A stretch of 64,000 nt of DNA from Hysterangium stoloniferum (Eukaryota; Basidiomycota; Agaricomycetes; Hysterangiales; Hysterangiaceae). Location of the stretch: NCBI GenBank assembly GCA_015178975.1, contig WHVD01000084.1:248001-312000 (forward strand), in the 5' to 3' direction. The position numbers were made by a program, and so were the translations under genes. Below the pieces are notes generated by a model. The model was given only the letters and a program-made list of their open reading frames with translations. It was not told where the DNA came from and made no database searches. Within the stretch, counting starts at the first letter, position 1. Each line of letters begins with the position of its first letter. Below are positions 13,359 to 25,000 of this stretch, in pieces.

Positions 13359-15241
13359 AATGGCGGACTAGCATTATTTTTTCAAAATAACCTGGCAAGC
13401 GGGAGCAAAATTTGACACTCACTACAGGCAAAATATCTGATGGCAGTGGTAGGAATCAAGCAGGGACTCAAAATTCCACTACCATCCGCAGATAATTAAA
13501 GAAAGTCTATAAAGAACGTCACATGGCCTCAGCCGATGAAGACGCCGTACTGGTGGTGTGGAAAGCGGAGGACGATGTGAAAGAGTAATCGCTTCAATTT
13601 ATCTCCGAGGTATATTTGCGGTCATGCGCACTAATTGATATTCGACCGCAGTCAGGTTATGATGGGATTGAACCCAATCCCTCTTCTACGTTTGAGTGAG
13701 TCTTTTCAACATAATAAAAAGGTCGATTTTCAAAATCCTCTCACTTTGCCTTGCCTTCAATCCAGCGACCGAAGTTGTCCAGACAACATTTTGTACGAAT
13801 ATCTGGCTCAAATTAACCTGTGAATATTCAGATCAAGTTCTCAGGGTTCAGAAGAGAAGCTGTTACCGAGTATCGGTTGCATGCGGGGAGTTGGGTGGAT
13901 CCTAGGCATTATGTTCCCGAAACTAGTGTAGTTAAAAAGCCTGGGATCATCTATGCAGACCCAAATATCAGCAGCTGCACGAAGAAATAAACTTGTTTTC
14001 GTTGTACAAATGTTTTCTAGATCTAATTTTGGCCATTGCGTCATTATTGCAATAATGATCTAAAGCACTCACTTCAAGCTAGGTACCATCAGAGCCACCA
14101 GTAATAATTGACCATATTGTGATGCAATCGATATTGTGTCATTGATTTGTATACACCTATATAAGAAGGTTGACCTCATATGTTCCGTCATTCTTAGTAG
14201 GCAAACAGTCATATTATGTCTATGCAGGATATGTGACTCGCGGGATTACTTAGCAGCCAGCGCTTTTGATGTCGAATGTAGAGACACGTGCACGTCACAC
14301 AGAGAAACATGAATTCACAACTCAGGCATATTATGCCGTAAATTGGTATTTTAAATGCGCCGTGGAATCAGACAGGTGTACAATGTCTATTTAGGACCTT
14401 TTTTTGTTAGCATTTCGCACTTGATGCATTACAGGGATCGTAAGTATCTGCGTTGGGGGACAGACCACTCAGCTACGTCTGATGACGGTAATGTCGTTGA
14501 GGTAGGATGTATCACAACAGCCGAGGTAAGCAAGATGTAATGTCTTAGTGCTACTAGCTAGCCCGGTGGTGCGTTTGAGCTACGGCCCGTGTCAGCAGTC
14601 CTTTGCGGCCCAGAGCGCGCCGTTTCGCCCCGGATGAAAGATCCCTCCCCCCCCACACCTTCGCCTCCTCACACGCCACGGTCGGCACCGTGTGTCCAAT
14701 CGAGCGATTAGCGCTCGATGTCAAACAACTTTTTGTATCCCATGCACACCTATCATTTGCAGCTCAATATTATTCTGATTCTTACCCACCACGGTTCCAC
14801 CAAGCCACTATATTGAGTTTCCGTTATTGTTTGATATTATTCTACCATCTTTGAACACATATCTTTGAATACGCATACGCTACTCTCAGCGATATCACTG
14901 CTAACTAGGTGAACTCTTTAGTAAGAGCCTTCGCTTCCTAGTCAAGTTATTTGTCACCTAGACCTTTGGCGTCTTGTTCAATTCTTCAGATGAGGATTCA
15001 GAAATCAAATATAAAGCAACACTTAAAGCTGTCAGGATGTTCTTCGTCACTCACCTTTTCTTCAAATCATACCGTGTGTAGATGTGGAGGCTCACAGAAA
15101 ATTCCTCTCACTGTTACTGTTCGATAGTTTATATACAGGAGCGCTCCAACAAAAATGTATCATTAATGATAGGAACTGAATTTGCGCTCCATTGCATCGA
15201 AGCTTCCCAAATTCTGGGATTTCTGATTGACATGTATACTA
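13359..15241. other. Gene-poor stretch upstream of the MFS gene
   Basis: About 1.9 kb. It begins with the MFS promoter. Short open frames occur on both strands (for example 14355-14540 and 14603-14854) but none shows a family motif or a chain of plausible introns. A C-rich patch lies at 14641-14660. I see no RNA gene or mobile element. Confidence 0.5.
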
Positions 15242-15611
15242 TTAGTAAGCGAGGGTCACTGTCAGAATTTCCAAGTTCCGGGCCTCCGGAGTAGAAAGAC
15301 GATGGATAAATAGCGTGCTATCAAAATTGTTGTGGCAACTCCGGCCGTGGCCGTTTTCAAAGGAGATGTGCCTGCTGCAAGGAGTTGATGGTTAAGACCG
15401 AAGCACGTTGTGCTCGTGTAATTTACCTAGAAAACTCCAATACAGAAGTGCATGCGAAGGACAGTATGACTGGCCGCAACGCACTGACACTGTCGAATCG
15501 CGCCGAACAGCGCACACTAGGTACCGGACAAATATTTACAAACAGGATCTGTTCTTGGACATCCTCATCTAGTATTGACTCTGATATTCGCGCAAGTGCG
15601 TGTCGCGTCAT
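15242..15611 (-). CDS. Possible small two-exon hypothetical gene
   Basis: ATG 15609-15611, exon 15427-15611, a 52-nt intron with good ends (GTAAAT...TTGCAG, 15375-15426), exon 15242-15374, stop TAA 15242-15244, giving about 105 residues. I do not recognise the product; it begins MTRHALARISESILDED and has no clear domain, signal peptide or membrane helix. Its support is only that the frame continues through a plausible intron between two real genes. It could be chance. Confidence 0.22.
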
Positions 15612-15933
15612 GAAAAACACATTTAGTCTGTTAAAAGATGGGGAGGGATCATTGACCGGGATGCTTGCAGTATTTTTCTCTTTCGCGCAGTATTTGTTGA
15701 TTTTACTTCAAATTTCCATGGCTTAATTGAATAACAGCACCTGTTCAATCTACACACTCGTCGCTTGGTATCTCTATATTAACTTCACTCCTATTTGGTT
15801 CACGTTCCTCTATTATATATTCACAAGGGCTGTTCTTTAACTTAAATGCACTTTACGGTAAAGGGTGAATGCATGTCTGTATTAGAACGCGGTATCAGTT
15901 ATTGAGTCACATGCGTCACGATTTTATGCATTG
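15612..15933. other. Upstream region of the Mtf1-like gene
   Basis: 322 bp, AT-rich, with no recognisable gene. Presumably promoter of the plus-strand gene starting at 15934. Confidence 0.5.
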
Positions 15934-17389
15934 ATGCTCTTCCTTCCCTTGAGACGTGTAGTACCGCTGTATGTCCGGTGCTATGGCAGTTCAAGTTCCG
16001 CATTACCCTCACTCCCGCATGTCTCTCAATGGATCAAATTTTTCGATAAAAGCCCGCGGTCTCGTCGACATCGCATTTGTTTGGCTAACACCACCTCAGC
16101 GACGTTTCTAGCCAAGTCTTTTCTCGAACCCGTCTCTACATCGGATGGAAAAGGCCGAGTCGTTATCGAGGCATATGCGGGTAACGGAAATGATGTTCCG
16201 TCATGACTATCGTTTAATCCCCAATGTTTCGTAGGTCCCGGCCTTCTCTCACGAGCTTTGCTGAGATGGCCATCAAGCACAATACGGAAATTGATCATTC
16301 TGGAGGAACAACCTGACTACTATGCTCATCTCAAGGTTTATAGCATCGTACTCTATTAACGCCTTACTTATCTGATCCTAGAACCTTGAAAGTTTCGACC
16401 CCCGGATTAAAGTATTTAAACTAGATGGGTCACATTGGGACACATATGCCGAATTAGAGCATTCTCAGATTTTAGACGATGTCAGAACGCATGATTGGAA
16501 GGGCAAGTATGACGATTATCGAGATGTTTCGTACAATCTGAATTTATTATTATCAGATGAAGCGGACATCGAATTTATTTGCCATGTTCCTCACTCGCCT
16601 CTGGGAGACCAGTTCGTCACACAGTTATTTAGAAGCATTCCTGAACACTCGTGGCTATTCAAATATGGCCGCATGCGCATGCATTTTATCATGGCCCAAT
16701 CCTTATATTCTGTTTGCCACATTATTTCTTGATTACAGCCACTCCTCATAACGTACCGTGGCGTTTTTTCAGAGAATATCGGGGACGCCACCCTGTAAAG
16801 TTAGTGTTGTTGCGGAAGCAACTTGCAGCTCCCACCGTCACAACCGAGGTGCAAACCGTGAAGCTTTGGCGCCATACGATGCTCATTTTTGGCCCCCGCC
16901 GGCTCCAAACATGTACAAGCTCCCTGAATCAAGGAAACCAGGCCAGCCGATGGTTGCAGCCTCTTTCGTGCCATTAGTGGATCAGGTAACGGCCAGCTGT
17001 CTTCTTTTACGGCGACTACTTATGTTTCGTAGCTTATTCACCCAATGATGTTAGACAAGTGGGACTACTGCCTTCGCCGCCTCTTTGTAACAAAAGCCTC
17101 CCAGCTGGGCAAGGCATTACCGTGAGTTCATCCTTGGTCGTGTTACGTTTGCAATCAAAATATGTGCAGTGCACTTGGCGCGGGAGGGAGTAATTTATAC
17201 CCATTACTTGCTGGGCCGGATGTTCCTCGCGAAGAACGATTGAATATGGAGACACGGATCAAAGATCTCACTGTTTCTGACTGGGCCAAGATTGTGCGAG
17301 TTTTTCATGAATGGCCTTTCGCTCCCGAGGTAAATAATGTCTTTTTATTTATAGTATATTCATAGTTGAACCGAAGAATTCTTTCATGA
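15934..17389 (+). CDS. Mitochondrial rRNA adenine dimethylase / transcription factor Mtf1-like
   Basis: ATG 15934 starts an arginine-rich, acid-poor N-terminus (MLFLPLRRVVPLYVRCYG), typical of a mitochondrial presequence. Exons then give KFFDKSPRSRRHRICLAN, VVIEAYAG joined across an intron to GPGLLSRALL (the S-adenosylmethionine-binding loop of the KsgA/Dim1 fold), KLIILEEQPDYYAHLK, VFKLDGSHWDTYAELE, IEFICHVPHSPLGDQFVTQL, MAQSLYS/RISGTPPCKVSVVAEA, DAHFWPPPAPN and WDYCLRRLFVTKASQLG. Stop TGA 17387-17389. This is the fungal mtTFB/Mtf1 family, which in yeast acts as the specificity factor for mitochondrial RNA polymerase and derives from rRNA dimethylases. Whether it methylates or only aids transcription cannot be decided here. 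The intron 16711-16770 has a weak GTTTGC donor. Confidence 0.85.
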
Positions 17390-17821
17390 CGTAGAACTTA
17401 AAGCTACAAACGGCATTATTTGGCCGGGACCGCTTTCGGAGTTGATTGGTTTTTACTAGTTGATTGTATCACTTGAGTCACGTCTGTTATGGTGGAGAAG
17501 TCGGTCGGTCTCAAGCTATTATAGTATTACAACATAGTGTATTGCAACGCCTAAGCGAATATATATCATGCAGATTTGTCTAAATGTCATATATTCCATT
17601 CTTTCCTGTTATGCATGTGCAAAAATCCACGACGACCCAATGAATGTGGCTCAGTATAAAACCTTGCACAAGTCGAGGTGATGTATCAATGTAAAGTTCA
17701 TGTATGTTGCCCTCGAATAAGTGAGTTCTTTACATCAGATTGGCGCGATACAAGTAGAGTGAGACACCATCATGTACATTATTACAAGGTGAGAATTAAG
17801 TATACATCATTTCAGGGGCAA
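17390..17821. other. Convergent intergenic region
   Basis: 432 bp between convergent stop codons of the Mtf1-like gene and the chitinase. AT-rich; no motif recognised. Confidence 0.6.
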
Positions 17822-19557
17822 TTAATCCATCCCTTTTCGCAGGTTCTCAAATTTACTTCCCTTGTAATCGAGACAATTCCGAGATTGATCCAGTAATCCT
17901 CCCATTGCATCTTTGACGACCTTGACGAGACTTTGCCCTGGTTGGGGATCTTTTCCAGGTCCCCCCTCCATGCCTACTCTGTCGCTTCCTTTATCGCCGC
18001 TGAGCTCCCAGTACATAGCGCCTCCATATCCTTCCCTTGCAATCCACTCTCCCTTCCATTGGGCAACTTCTTCAGAATCAAAACTGATCATTTCTTTTGT
18101 CTGATAATCGTACGACCAGCTCGCAGTCAGGTGTTTGTCACGGTGCATATGCGAGCCCGGTAGAGGCAGCGCTCGATAATCATACACGCCGGATTCCCAG
18201 CTGCCTCCACCGATGCCAGAAAACGGTTCACCGGGGCCTTTGGTGTTCATAAAGCTGCGCCCATAGAGCGGTATTCCGATCACAAGCCTATCGCAAGGAA
18301 TCCCTTGCTGGGTATACCAATCCACTGCAGCCTTGGTATTAATTTGTCCGCCAAAAAGATTAGCCTGGTGACCGGAGACCTTATCCCACGAACCAGCTTG
18401 TTAAGAAATTGTGTCTGTTAACTAAATTGCAACTACAATTTGTCTGCAAGGGGAAAACCCACCATAATCATAAGCCATAAGATTCCAGAATGTTAGATAC
18501 TTGTTCATTTCTCTGGCGTGTAGCTTCTCATAATTGGATGGTCCGCAGGGCGCAGCAACCTGTGGTCACATCTGTTTGTTGCTTGAACAATAGTTCTTTG
18601 GGAAACGTACCGTTAATGGATAGCGATAATTGGTACCCATCTTGTGAGCATGAGCGTCCAGACCATGACGCAGTTCTTTGAGTAAATCGACATATCCCCG
18701 GGCTTGGGCATCATTAGTGGGATACTCGTAATCAATGTCGAGTCCGTCAAATCCATAATTCTCTAAGATAGCAATAGACGACTCGACAAAGGTCTCGCGG
18801 AGTGCTGGGTTGACAACTATGGGATGGAAAGAAGGGGAATGGGTCCAGCCACCGATGGAAAGCATCAGCTTGAGATGTCTGTGTGTTTTCTTCAGAAGAT
18901 AAATCTGCTTGAGATTTCCATAGAGATTTGTTCCGACGTCATTCCAACTGTCGTTTGCATAATGTATATCTTGGTCAGACCATAGATCGGATAAAAACAC
19001 CTCTGTGATGTTGTGGTTTAACTAGACGTCTAATGGTGGAAATGTAGGATTTACCTCCAGTGTCTGGTTTGAGATTCGCGAATGCGTACAGAAGATGGGT
19101 AAGGTCGCCGGCAGGAATTAGTGACGGAGGATATTTTCTTCCATAGATACCCCTGAATTATACACAACAAGACAAAAAAAGGATGATTAGTATACACCTC
19201 TTTGAATCGAATGGACGAGGCGTGACATGCCAATTAACAAAACTAACGCCATGCCCAACCGAGTGAGGAAACTGGCTAAATGAATCTGTTCAAGGATGCT
19301 TACTATGCGACGTTGCGTTTTTCATGGGGCATAGCAGGCGATGTGAATTCGCCTTGGGTGTCAAGGTTTTGGTTAGGTGTTGAAGGTGAGAAAGAGCACC
19401 ACTCGCTGGCTTTGTAGCCCAGAAAAATGACCACAAACGCTGTAAGACTCAGGAGTAGACTTCGCTTTGGAAGCTTAGTCGAGCGCGATTTAGTCGGCCT
19501 GGAGGGCGGATAGCTAGGTTCTTCGTTTTCAGTTGTAGGTACTGGTTGATAGGACAT
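17822..19557 (-). CDS. GH18 chitinase with N-terminal membrane anchor
   Basis: Starts at ATG 19555-19557 ([16 protein letters not shown]). A basic stretch precedes one hydrophobic helix ([17 protein letters not shown], about residues 33-50), so it is a likely type II membrane anchor rather than a cleaved signal. The catalytic domain follows: [42 protein letters not shown], the GH18 signature [11 protein letters not shown] with the catalytic Glu, [20 protein letters not shown] and [13 protein letters not shown]. The final tail reaches TAA 17822-17824. Known role: endo-hydrolysis of chitin through substrate-assisted catalysis; in fungi used for wall remodelling, autolysis or attack on other organisms. 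The anchor points to a wall-remodelling role at the cell surface or in the secretory pathway (inference). No chitin-binding module is seen. Confidence 0.9.
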
Positions 19558-19751
19558 CAACAAGGCAGTTCAACTATCAGCACATGCAGGGAAATGGCGG
19601 TGAATCATAGATGCACGTGACTGCATTTATCTTTCCCCACCATGAAACTGTCAAGTTAGAATAGCCAATATCGAATACATAGTTAAATTATTATAGATGA
19701 CTACATGTGACATGACATGACATTTATTCAAAGGATAATGAAAGACCGGAG

Positions 19752-21110
19752 TTAGACCTTGATATCTGTGGTGTCTCCGAGAGAATTCTCAACTAAGCCC
19801 GTTGAACTCGAACTCGATCCTGAACGGCGCTGATTTGGTGATTCATATGGTGGTAGATCAGCGTATTGATCCAATATACCTTCAAGGCTATTATCTGCCC
19901 CATGACTCTCGCTGGTTTCAAAGATAGGGCGCGGAGTGGCACGTTGCTCATCTGGGTCCCCATCCGAGCTCCCGCAGTCTTCGACTACGACTGACATAGT
20001 CACCATTCGACTCTTCCCTTTTGATCCGTCGGGACGGCGGATACGGCTGATGTCTCCGACTACCACGCTTGACACAGGGTAAGAGGCCGTTATTGTGAGA
20101 GGTGAGCGAATGTTTTGTGCTCGAACAGGGGTGCTTGGCGCAGGCGAGGCGACAGGGATCATCACAGTGTAAGAAGGGCTGTCAGGTACTTCTAACAAGG
20201 ACCGCCTCACTCTGGCGACACTGGGAGGAAGGATAGGTGCATGCGTGTCTTGTTCATTCTGCTCGTCCTGCTCGTTGGGAGCAATGATGATGGATGGTGG
20301 GCGGTGCTTCTGGGACTGCTTGCAAGGAAATGGCACATCACGCCCTCTAACGCGGTTGGAGGTGTAGCTTGGCGGTAAATCCATATCAGGCCGTAGTGTT
20401 TGCGTTCCTCCAAAATGAGCGGATTCTGCATCCGACAGGTTCACAACTGCAAAGCGGTTTTGCATGGGCAAAGGACCAGGAGGGTGAGACTTGTCCGCTC
20501 CAGATGAGGAAGACTTTGCTGGCAACGAGGACGCTGAGGTAGCCGGCTTGATAATGGTCTCGGAAGTTCCTATGGTGGGGGATGACAATGTGCGATATGT
20601 GGTAGAAGGCGAACCGATAGTGCTTATACTCCATCTACTGTAGGTTGGCATGACTGGTGGAGGGGGCCTGATACTTATTGCAAAATCGCTGTTGAACTTC
20701 GAGGTACGAGAGGATATGGATGGCATCCTCTCGTGGTCGGAATGCCCAAATGCGATTGTCGAAGGAGTATACGGGACGGGTGGAAGTGGCTTTTGGCCCT
20801 CTGAAATAGACTCGCCTCCCTCCGTGAACACATCACGAGTGTCAAAATTTCCGGAACCGAGGAGGTCAATCCGGTTAGCCCAGCGACGTTCTCGACGTGA
20901 TTGTCGTTTTAAATACCAAAGTAAAAGTATAATGAAAGCACAGGCGATAACGGCGACCACGGCAAGAGCTGCACCGGATGCCACATTGTGACTGCGCGAT
21001 TCTCTGACTTGTAGAGCATGTGTTGCACGAGTGTACAACGGAATCTGGGTAATGATGAATAACTCGATTTCGTGTAAAGTCTTTATACTTACCGTTGAGG
21101 CATTGGACAT
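19752..21110 (-). CDS. Single-pass membrane protein with long Ser/Pro-rich cytoplasmic tail
   Basis: ATG 21108-21110, stop at 19752-19754, up to 452 residues. A short N-terminal segment is followed by one strong transmembrane helix (AALAVVAVIACAFIILLLWYL) and a basic stop-transfer sequence (KRQSRRERRW). The rest is low-complexity, rich in Ser, Pro and Thr, with PPxY-like motifs (LPPSY, LPPYE) that could bind WW-domain ubiquitin ligases (inference). A 48-nt stretch (21045-21092) has perfect intron ends, GTAAGT and CAG, and is a multiple of three with no stop, so it may be spliced out to give MSNAST-IPLYTRATH. No known family was recognised. Proteins of this architecture are common and poorly described in Agaricomycetes. 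Confidence 0.75.
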   Translation of the reverse strand: MSNASTVSIKTLHEIELFIITQIPLYTRATHALQVRESRSHNVASGAALAVVAVIACAFIILLLWYLKRQSRRERRWANRIDLLGSGNFDTRDVFTEGGESISEGQKPLPPVPYTPSTIAFGHSDHERMPSISSRTSKFNSDFAISIRPPPPVMPTYSRWSISTIGSPSTTYRTLSSPTIGTSETIIKPATSASSLPAKSSSSGADKSHPPGPLPMQNRFAVVNLSDAESAHFGGTQTLRPDMDLPPSYTSNRVRGRDVPFPCKQSQKHRPPSIIIAPNEQDEQNEQDTHAPILPPSVARVRRSLLEVPDSPSYTVMIPVASPAPSTPVRAQNIRSPLTITASYPVSSVVVGDISRIRRPDGSKGKSRMVTMSVVVEDCGSSDGDPDEQRATPRPIFETSESHGADNSLEGILDQYADLPPYESPNQRRSGSSSSSTGLVENSLGDTTDIKV

Positions 21111-22047
21111 TACTTCTCCGCAGAGATTAGATAAATGGCTAGAATATAGAAGGGATCGCCCGTCCTGCGGACGCGAGAAAGTAGGAAAGTCCCAGTCCCG
21201 CTGAGGTTTGAAAGGGAAGACTTAGAGTATATAGCACTCTTCCAAGTGACCGTTCACTAGAGAGTCTACAGCCATAAAAGACGAGATAGGTCCGGTTGGA
21301 AGTGTGGGAAATCATCTTCAGCGCGCTCGACAACCCATAGATCGGAACCCCCGAATATTTCCTTTCCTCGCCGTCTCTGTTGTACATTAAGACGTACAAT
21401 CCAAGAAAGTTCCGCTTTTTACGTCGCCAACATCGCCCACGTCTTACAATTTATTTTGCTCATAAAATCATTGTTTTCCAACCCTGAAGACGACAGGGTT
21501 TATAACAAGGTACACCCGTGACACCGCTCAAACTCGCGTCTAAACACGGTATATGTACAATGCTCCGGACATATCTGCGGTCCTACCGTCTTTGACGTTC
21601 TGTCATTTCCTACTCTACAATTTGTTTGTGAAAGGTTATGTTTAAATGTTACAAGGGCCATCCCTCATAGTTTTATTCATGTTTTATTCACATTTTTATT
21701 TTCATTCGACTTAGAGCTCAACACCGATAGCGGCACAAGTTATATTCCCACAGCTCATTCTCTTTACGTATATGCAGGCAGATCTGATGTATGCTGTGTG
21801 ATAGATGGTGAATTTTTTTTAAATGTGTGATAGACGCGTTTATTTGTCATGCAGTGCCAAAATTCTTACTGCCCCTGTCCCGGAACGTGGCCGCATATCT
21901 TGTTCTTCCTGCTTTTGACCTCGTTGTCTAACTCACAGTCGCAACCTTATAGACGACTGTTGTACATCATTTTTCATTAGATCCTTGTAGTTTCTCGATT
22001 CCAAGGTCATCCTCACCTTTTGTTGTTTTTCGCTGGCTCCCCCATCG
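21111..22047. other. Divergent intergenic region
   Basis: 937 bp between the membrane-protein start and the New1/Elf1 start. AT-rich around 21640-21860. Probably two promoters; no additional gene seen. Confidence 0.55.
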
Positions 22048-25000
22048 ATGTCCCCTGTCGCTATGCCGCAGACACCCAACAAAGCTCACTTTCAAGACAT
22101 TCTCGAGAACCTTAAAACTGCACCTACAGCACCAGGTAAGTCTCGCTGCATGCCTCATCTTCGCCGACTCCAGCAAGTCTGCGACCTTGCTTCAGAGCTT
22201 TTGTGATACCCGAATAAGGTCCTCGCACAGATTGCTCACAACTAAGGGACATGGCATCTTTATTCATGCTTGTTCCACTTCGTGCTATTTGGACTGTACT
22301 GAGAGTCATCCCAAATATATTCTAAACATACTCTATACACAGATGCCAAAGCGGCTGCTGATAAGCTCGCTAAAGAGGTGTCGAAAGTGGGACTTGGATC
22401 CTTACTGTTAGCTTTTTTTCATATTTGTCTCCTTTCACCTCTTACGTATCATTTAGTGATGCCGACATCTTGAACTCACTTCATCAGTTTGCCCTCAATA
22501 AAAAATCCGGCTATGAGCGTGAATCTGCTGCTGTTGGTCTCCAATCTCTGGCTACCGTACTGGGTGCATCTGCAGGACCAATTCTCTTGCCATCTCTTCC
22601 TCTTATGTATGACCTCTACATGGACAAGGGAGAGGTAGTCCGAAATGCCGCAACTGAAGCTGTCAAGGCAATTTTGAAAACATTTCCTCCCGAGTCAGCT
22701 GGTCAAGTTTTCAGAGTCCTTGAAGGCATAGTAGAGAAAGGCAAATGGAAGGCCAAGATCGGAGCTTTGGATGGTCTGAAGATGTTTGTCAAGCCTGCTC
22801 GAGAAGATGTTGCAAATGAGTTGGGCACTACCCTCCCTAAAGTGGAATTGGCTCTACATGATACCAAACAAGAGGTTAGTTTAGAGCTATTCTCCGGTTA
22901 AGACTTCTTATGCTCTGTCCCAGGTATCTTCTGCAGCGACGAAGTGTGCAACGGCACTATGCACCACGTTGGCGAATCCGGACTTGACGCCCCACATCCC
23001 CATGCTTGTTACATGCATGTCAAATCCAGAGAAAGTCCCTGAATGCATCAAGGCATTGTCTTCTACTACATTCGTGGCAGAGGTAACGGCGCCTGCCCTT
23101 GCAGTACTTGTTCCGCTACTCGCTCGTGCATTGAACGATCGTAGTATGGAAGTGCAAAGGCGGACCGTTGTTGTGCTAGATAACTTGGTTAAGCTTGTAC
23201 GAGATCCCAAAGTTGCTGCAAGATATCTTAGCGGGTTAGTTGAAGGTGTTGCCAAGATTAAGGAAGGAGCTTCTTTCCCAGAGGTAAGGCTGGCCTTGAC
23301 TGTGTATTCAAGTTCACTTATCATGTGATAGGTGAGAGCTTTCGCGGCAGCCGCACATGCAACTCTACTTAAATCTGGGGCTTCGACATCTGGGACCGCG
23401 CCGCCGCCACGCGATCTGGCTGCTGAAGCATCGCAAGCGTTTTCACAGATCTTGACGCTCCTACCTTCAGAACTTTTGGAGAGCTCACAACGAAATTCGA
23501 ATGCTCCCGTAGAAGTAATCCACCCTGTGCTCCGCCAGTGTCTAGAGTTTTCGTCTGTTATGTTGGCGAATCTTATTTACGACCATGCTTTCACCGATTC
23601 CGATACACCCAGATGGACTCGCGCATTTGGTGTTTTCCTTCTACCATTCTTAGGTGAGGGCACACGGGACGCCACAGAAATATATGGAGAGCGCGCTCGC
23701 TCACATTTCCACGCGGCGTATCTTGCACAGTTTGTTCCCGCCGCATCAGATGTCAATGGCGAGGAATTGCTTTGTGATACGTTGTTCTCTCTTGCCTATG
23801 GTGCTTTGCTATTGCTATCTCATACGACTTTGCGCCTCGCCCGGGGACGGCGATATGGGATTTTGGGACCCAATGGCAGCGGAAAGTCAACATTGATGCG
23901 ATCGCTGAAGGACGGCAAGGTTGAAAATTTTCCACCCCAGGAGGTTTTGAAGACCGTCATGGTGGAGCATTCGCTTCAAGGTGAAGACGGAAGTTTGAGT
24001 GTAATTGATTTCATAGCTGCTGGTCAGTATATCTTAATGAATGTGTGAAAAGAAAGCAACTAACACTCCTTTTCAGACAAACAATTGGTGGGAACTCCGA
24101 GAGAAAGAATCGTCGAACAACTTTCCGAAGTAGGATTTGATGAAAAGCGGCAAGCAGATATTGTAGGGGGCTTGTCGGGTGGTTGGAAAATGAAATTAGA
24201 GTTGGCAAGAGCTATGTTGTACAACGCGGACCTGTTATTATTAGATGAGGTTTGTTTTTTTATTGATATTGTCTGTGTAATCTATCATTAACACAATTTT
24301 TTCAGCCTACTAATCATGTATTTCACTTTCTGCTTTGGGAAACGGAATGATTCGCTCACCCTGCCGTCATCAGTTAGATCGAACTTCGGTGAAATGGCTT
24401 GAAGACTATCTTATTGCACAGAAAAACATTACCTGTTTAATTGTTAGTCATGACTCAGGGTAAGTTATCATCCTCGTTCCCCAAGTTATCATTAATTTTT
24501 CCACAGATTTCTTGATCATGTTACGACCGATATAATACATTACGAGTCCAAAAAGGTCGGTGGCCCCCTTTTTCGATAGACCACAATCTCACCTTGATTA
24601 TTGTCTTACAGCTCGTTTATTACTCTGGAAACCTATCCCAATTTGTTGAAAGACACCCCGAAGCCAAGTCCTACTACACTCTTGCCGCGACTTCAATAAA
24701 ATTCTCTTTCCCATCTCCTGGTTCATTGATGGGTGTACGCAGCAACACTCGTGCGATCCTAAAAATGACCAGGTGCACATTTACCTACCCTGGCAGGAGC
24801 GAACCAAGCCTGATCGACGTGAGTTGCGCATTGTCATTGTCAAGGTACGCATCTCTATGTCTTAATTAAGTCTATTGATCTGTATCCCAAGTCGTGTTGG
24901 CATTATTGGACCCAACGGAGCGGGGAAATCCACGCTGATCAAGCTTCTGACGGTACATCCAACGCATTCTCTTGTTTAAATACTGCCACGTCTGATGCAC

